DNA of 64,000 nt from Tritonibacter aquimaris. GTDB lineage: Bacteria > Pseudomonadota > Alphaproteobacteria > Rhodobacterales > Rhodobacteraceae. This document shows positions 62,612-64,000 of the stretch, in pieces. Below the pieces are notes generated by a model. It was not told where the DNA came from and made no database searches. It saw only the letters and a program-made list of their open reading frames with translations. The DNA is taken from positions 1 through 64,000 of the forward strand of contig NZ_WIXK01000006.1 in the NCBI RefSeq assembly GCF_009617595.1, given 5' to 3'. The position numbers and the translations under genes are program-made. Within the stretch, counting starts at the first letter, position 1; each line of letters starts with the position of its first letter.

Positions 62612-63760
62612 TCAACCTGTCAAAACCCTGGCCAGATACTGTTGGAAGTACCAAACTGTACGCTCTTTCGGCGAAAGTCGGCCAGGCTCGGCAGCTAAAG
62701 CTCCTGCATTTTTGACAATTCCGCCGATGATCGGTTTGTCTTCGTCGTTGATCGCATCAAAACCGGCCTTCAATTCTGCTGCGTAGGCGGCGCGTTCCTC
62801 CGGATCTTCTGGAACCGATCCAGGGTAATAGTCCGCGCCCCACAGAACTTTCACTTGTCCAGTGCCATGCGGTTGCAACGACAGCCAGAAGGTGCGCTCC
62901 GCCACAACTGACATCACGTGGCAGGGGAAGACAGCGGATAAGACGGCTGTGTTACGATCCTCTTCCGTCAGCAGTGGATTGTCCACCTGCATGTCCGAAG
63001 CGCGCTCGTAGGATTTCCCCGGAATGCGCCCCTGTTTGTACAGGCTGTGCCCCTCGCTGCCGTGCATCGCATTGGCCAGCTTGGTCGGCATCGCGGGTTC
63101 GATGGTTTTGGCATGGGCCACAAAGAGGTGATACCCCTCGGTGAAGTTCTGCACCAGGATCTTCCAGTTGGTGTCCCAGATCTCTTCTGCCCGGAACAAA
63201 GTGCGGTATTTGTCCAACTGGTAGTTTGCCAGATGTTCCGACAGCAGGCTCAGGCGCGGCGCAAGTGGTTCTGCCTCCGGGTCCAGAGAGACATAAACCC
63301 AGCCCTGCCAGACCTCGACCTGGAACTGTGGCAGGCAGACCTCCTTCTTGTCGAAGTTCTCCCGCATATGGGCGGCACCGATCAGCTGGCCGTCCAGATT
63401 ATAGGTCCAGGCGTGATAAGGGCAGGTGATGCGCCTCCGGATATTGCCCGAGCCTTCCAGCAATGTCGCCATGCGGTGACGGCAGATATTGGACATGGCC
63501 CGCAGATTGCCATCGCGGTCGCGCAGCACCACCACCGGGTCACGCCCGATGGTCATGGTGCGGTAATCCCCCGGGTTTTCGAACTCGTCGATCCGACCGA
63601 CACAGAACCATTCATGATTGAAGATCTCGTCCAGCTCCAACTCCAGGAACTCCGGCGAGGTGTAGATCTGCGGGGGTGTTGCCTCGGCCAGCTCATCCGG
63701 CAGCTCTGCGTTGCGGCGCAGGGCCTCCAACAATTCATCAAGTGGCATATGCGGTTTCAT
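62612..63760 (-). CDS. Rieske-type ring-hydroxylating/demethylating oxygenase, alpha subunit
   Basis: 382 residues. The Rieske cluster motif is CRHR...CPYHAW at about residues 93-115 (CXH then CXXH), and the mononuclear iron site is in NFTEGYHLFVAH (two His) with a distal acidic ligand. In sequence it fits the group of quaternary-amine oxygenases (glycine betaine or stachydrine demethylases) better than aromatic dioxygenases, and the adjacent soxG supports that; the exact substrate is unproven. GGGAGT precedes the ATG at 63760, 35 bases after the soxG stop. Confidence 0.82.
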   Translation of the reverse strand: MKPHMPLDELLEALRRNAELPDELAEATPPQIYTSPEFLELELDEIFNHEWFCVGRIDEFENPGDYRTMTIGRDPVVVLRDRDGNLRAMSNICRHRMATLLEGSGNIRRRITCPYHAWTYNLDGQLIGAAHMRENFDKKEVCLPQFQVEVWQGWVYVSLDPEAEPLAPRLSLLSEHLANYQLDKYRTLFRAEEIWDTNWKILVQNFTEGYHLFVAHAKTIEPAMPTKLANAMHGSEGHSLYKQGRIPGKSYERASDMQVDNPLLTEEDRNTAVLSAVFPCHVMSVVAERTFWLSLQPHGTGQVKVLWGADYYPGSVPEDPEERAAYAAELKAGFDAINDEDKPIIGGIVKNAGALAAEPGRLSPKERTVWYFQQYLARVLTG

Positions 63761-63795
63761 GTTTTACTCCCAGCCAAATGGCTTGCTGTGTCTGA

Positions 63796-64000
63796 TTATG
63801 TTTCGGCCAGCCCATATTGTCGCGCGCTTTCAGAGAGCAGCTCCCACAGGGATTGGGCAGAGCTGCGGGGGATCAGAAGATTGAAATGCTCCTCTGTGCG
63901 CCACAGGGTGACGCCAGTGTGATGAAAGGCCGTGCTGGCCACTGCCCCCACCGGGAAGGCTGCGGGGCGCAGATCCAGCGGCAGGAAGTGGTTGAGCAGG
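63796..64000 (-). CDS. soxG: Sarcosine oxidase gamma subunit, 3' end (partial)
   Basis: The last 67 codons and the TAA stop are in the window. The readable part has LPLDLRPAAFPVGAVASTAF, TLWRTEEHFNLLIPRS and SLWELLSES, the SoxG pattern. In the heterotetrameric SoxBDAG enzyme it takes part in sarcosine oxidation to glycine, formaldehyde and hydrogen peroxide. It is directly upstream of the Rieske gene on the same strand, suggesting a methylated-amine operon that continues outside the window. Confidence 0.72.
   Translation of the reverse strand, partial: LLNHFLPLDLRPAAFPVGAVASTAFHHTGVTLWRTEEHFNLLIPRSSAQSLWELLSESARQYGLAET

Noticed and set aside
1-64000. CRISPR arrays, rRNA genes, complete insertion sequences
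   Set aside because: No regularly spaced repeats with unique spacers, no rRNA sequence and no transposase gene were recognised on reading both strands.

Overview
The window comes from an alphaproteobacterium, most likely Rhodobacterales (Roseobacter group). The evidence is a complete bztABCD glutamate/glutamine/aspartate/asparagine transporter, an ATP12-type F1-ATPase assembly chaperone, a DUF2322 protein, tandem BLUF proteins, a soxG-Rieske operon of methylated-amine breakdown, the order rpmH-rnpA-yidD-ttcA-yidC-MOSC-engB, and GC-rich codon use in core genes. The assignment rests on protein recognition and gene order only.

Region 1 (1-31.8 kb) is the str/S10/spc/alpha ribosomal protein cluster, broken into blocks. 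After the 3' end of tuf come an AT-rich ImmA-type peptidase with a small membrane protein, a DUF374 acyltransferase and tRNA-Trp. Then rpsJ-rplC-rplD-rplW; cold-shock protein, esterase and an AT-rich unknown; rplB-rpsS-rplV-rpsC-rplP; about 6 kb holding an RTX protein, a P-loop kinase-like protein, a DUF2189 protein, a 2OG-Fe(II) oxygenase-like protein, pseudoazurin, DUF2322 and an unknown; rpmC-rpsQ-rplN-rplX-rplE-rpsN-rpsH-rplF-rplR-rpsE-rpmD; a DUF1566 protein, a COG4315/ECF-sigma/anti-sigma operon, a DUF1127 protein, a 33-residue membrane peptide and a K+ channel; rplO-secY-adk; two BLUF genes; and rpsM-rpsK-rpoA-rplQ. Most blocks end in an intrinsic terminator, so they are probably separate transcription units.

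Region 2 (31.8-46.4 kb) holds a Tat-exported Acg/nitroreductase-like protein, a YitT protein, and a class I DAHP synthase preceded by a 25-codon leader peptide with seven aromatic residues in its first thirteen and by competing hairpins, which is a classical attenuator layout. Then come an unknown, a Do-like protease, rarA, crcB, an RluC-type synthase, a HAD hydrolase, the ATP12 chaperone and bztABCD.

Region 3 (46.4-57.2 kb) is mostly on the minus strand: a histidine phosphatase with a ferredoxin-like protein, argB, an SDR (plus strand), engB-MOSC-yidC, a GGDEF/EAL protein with a degenerate GGDEF site, ttcA, a broken DUF3833 lipoprotein gene (plus strand), yidD, rnpA and rpmH. It links ribosome maturation, membrane protein insertion and RNA processing.

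Region 4 (57.5-64 kb) holds a TVP38 membrane protein with a mercuric-reductase-like flavoprotein, an orphan histidine kinase, three identical tRNA-Arg(ACG) genes in perfect 171-bp tandem repeats, about 0.9 kb without a convincing gene, and on the minus strand a Rieske oxygenase behind the 3' end of soxG.

The most interesting items are the aromatic-amino-acid attenuator before the DAHP synthase, a BLUF pair in which one member has lost its flavin-contact residues, the fragmented ribosomal cluster, and the triplicated tRNA.
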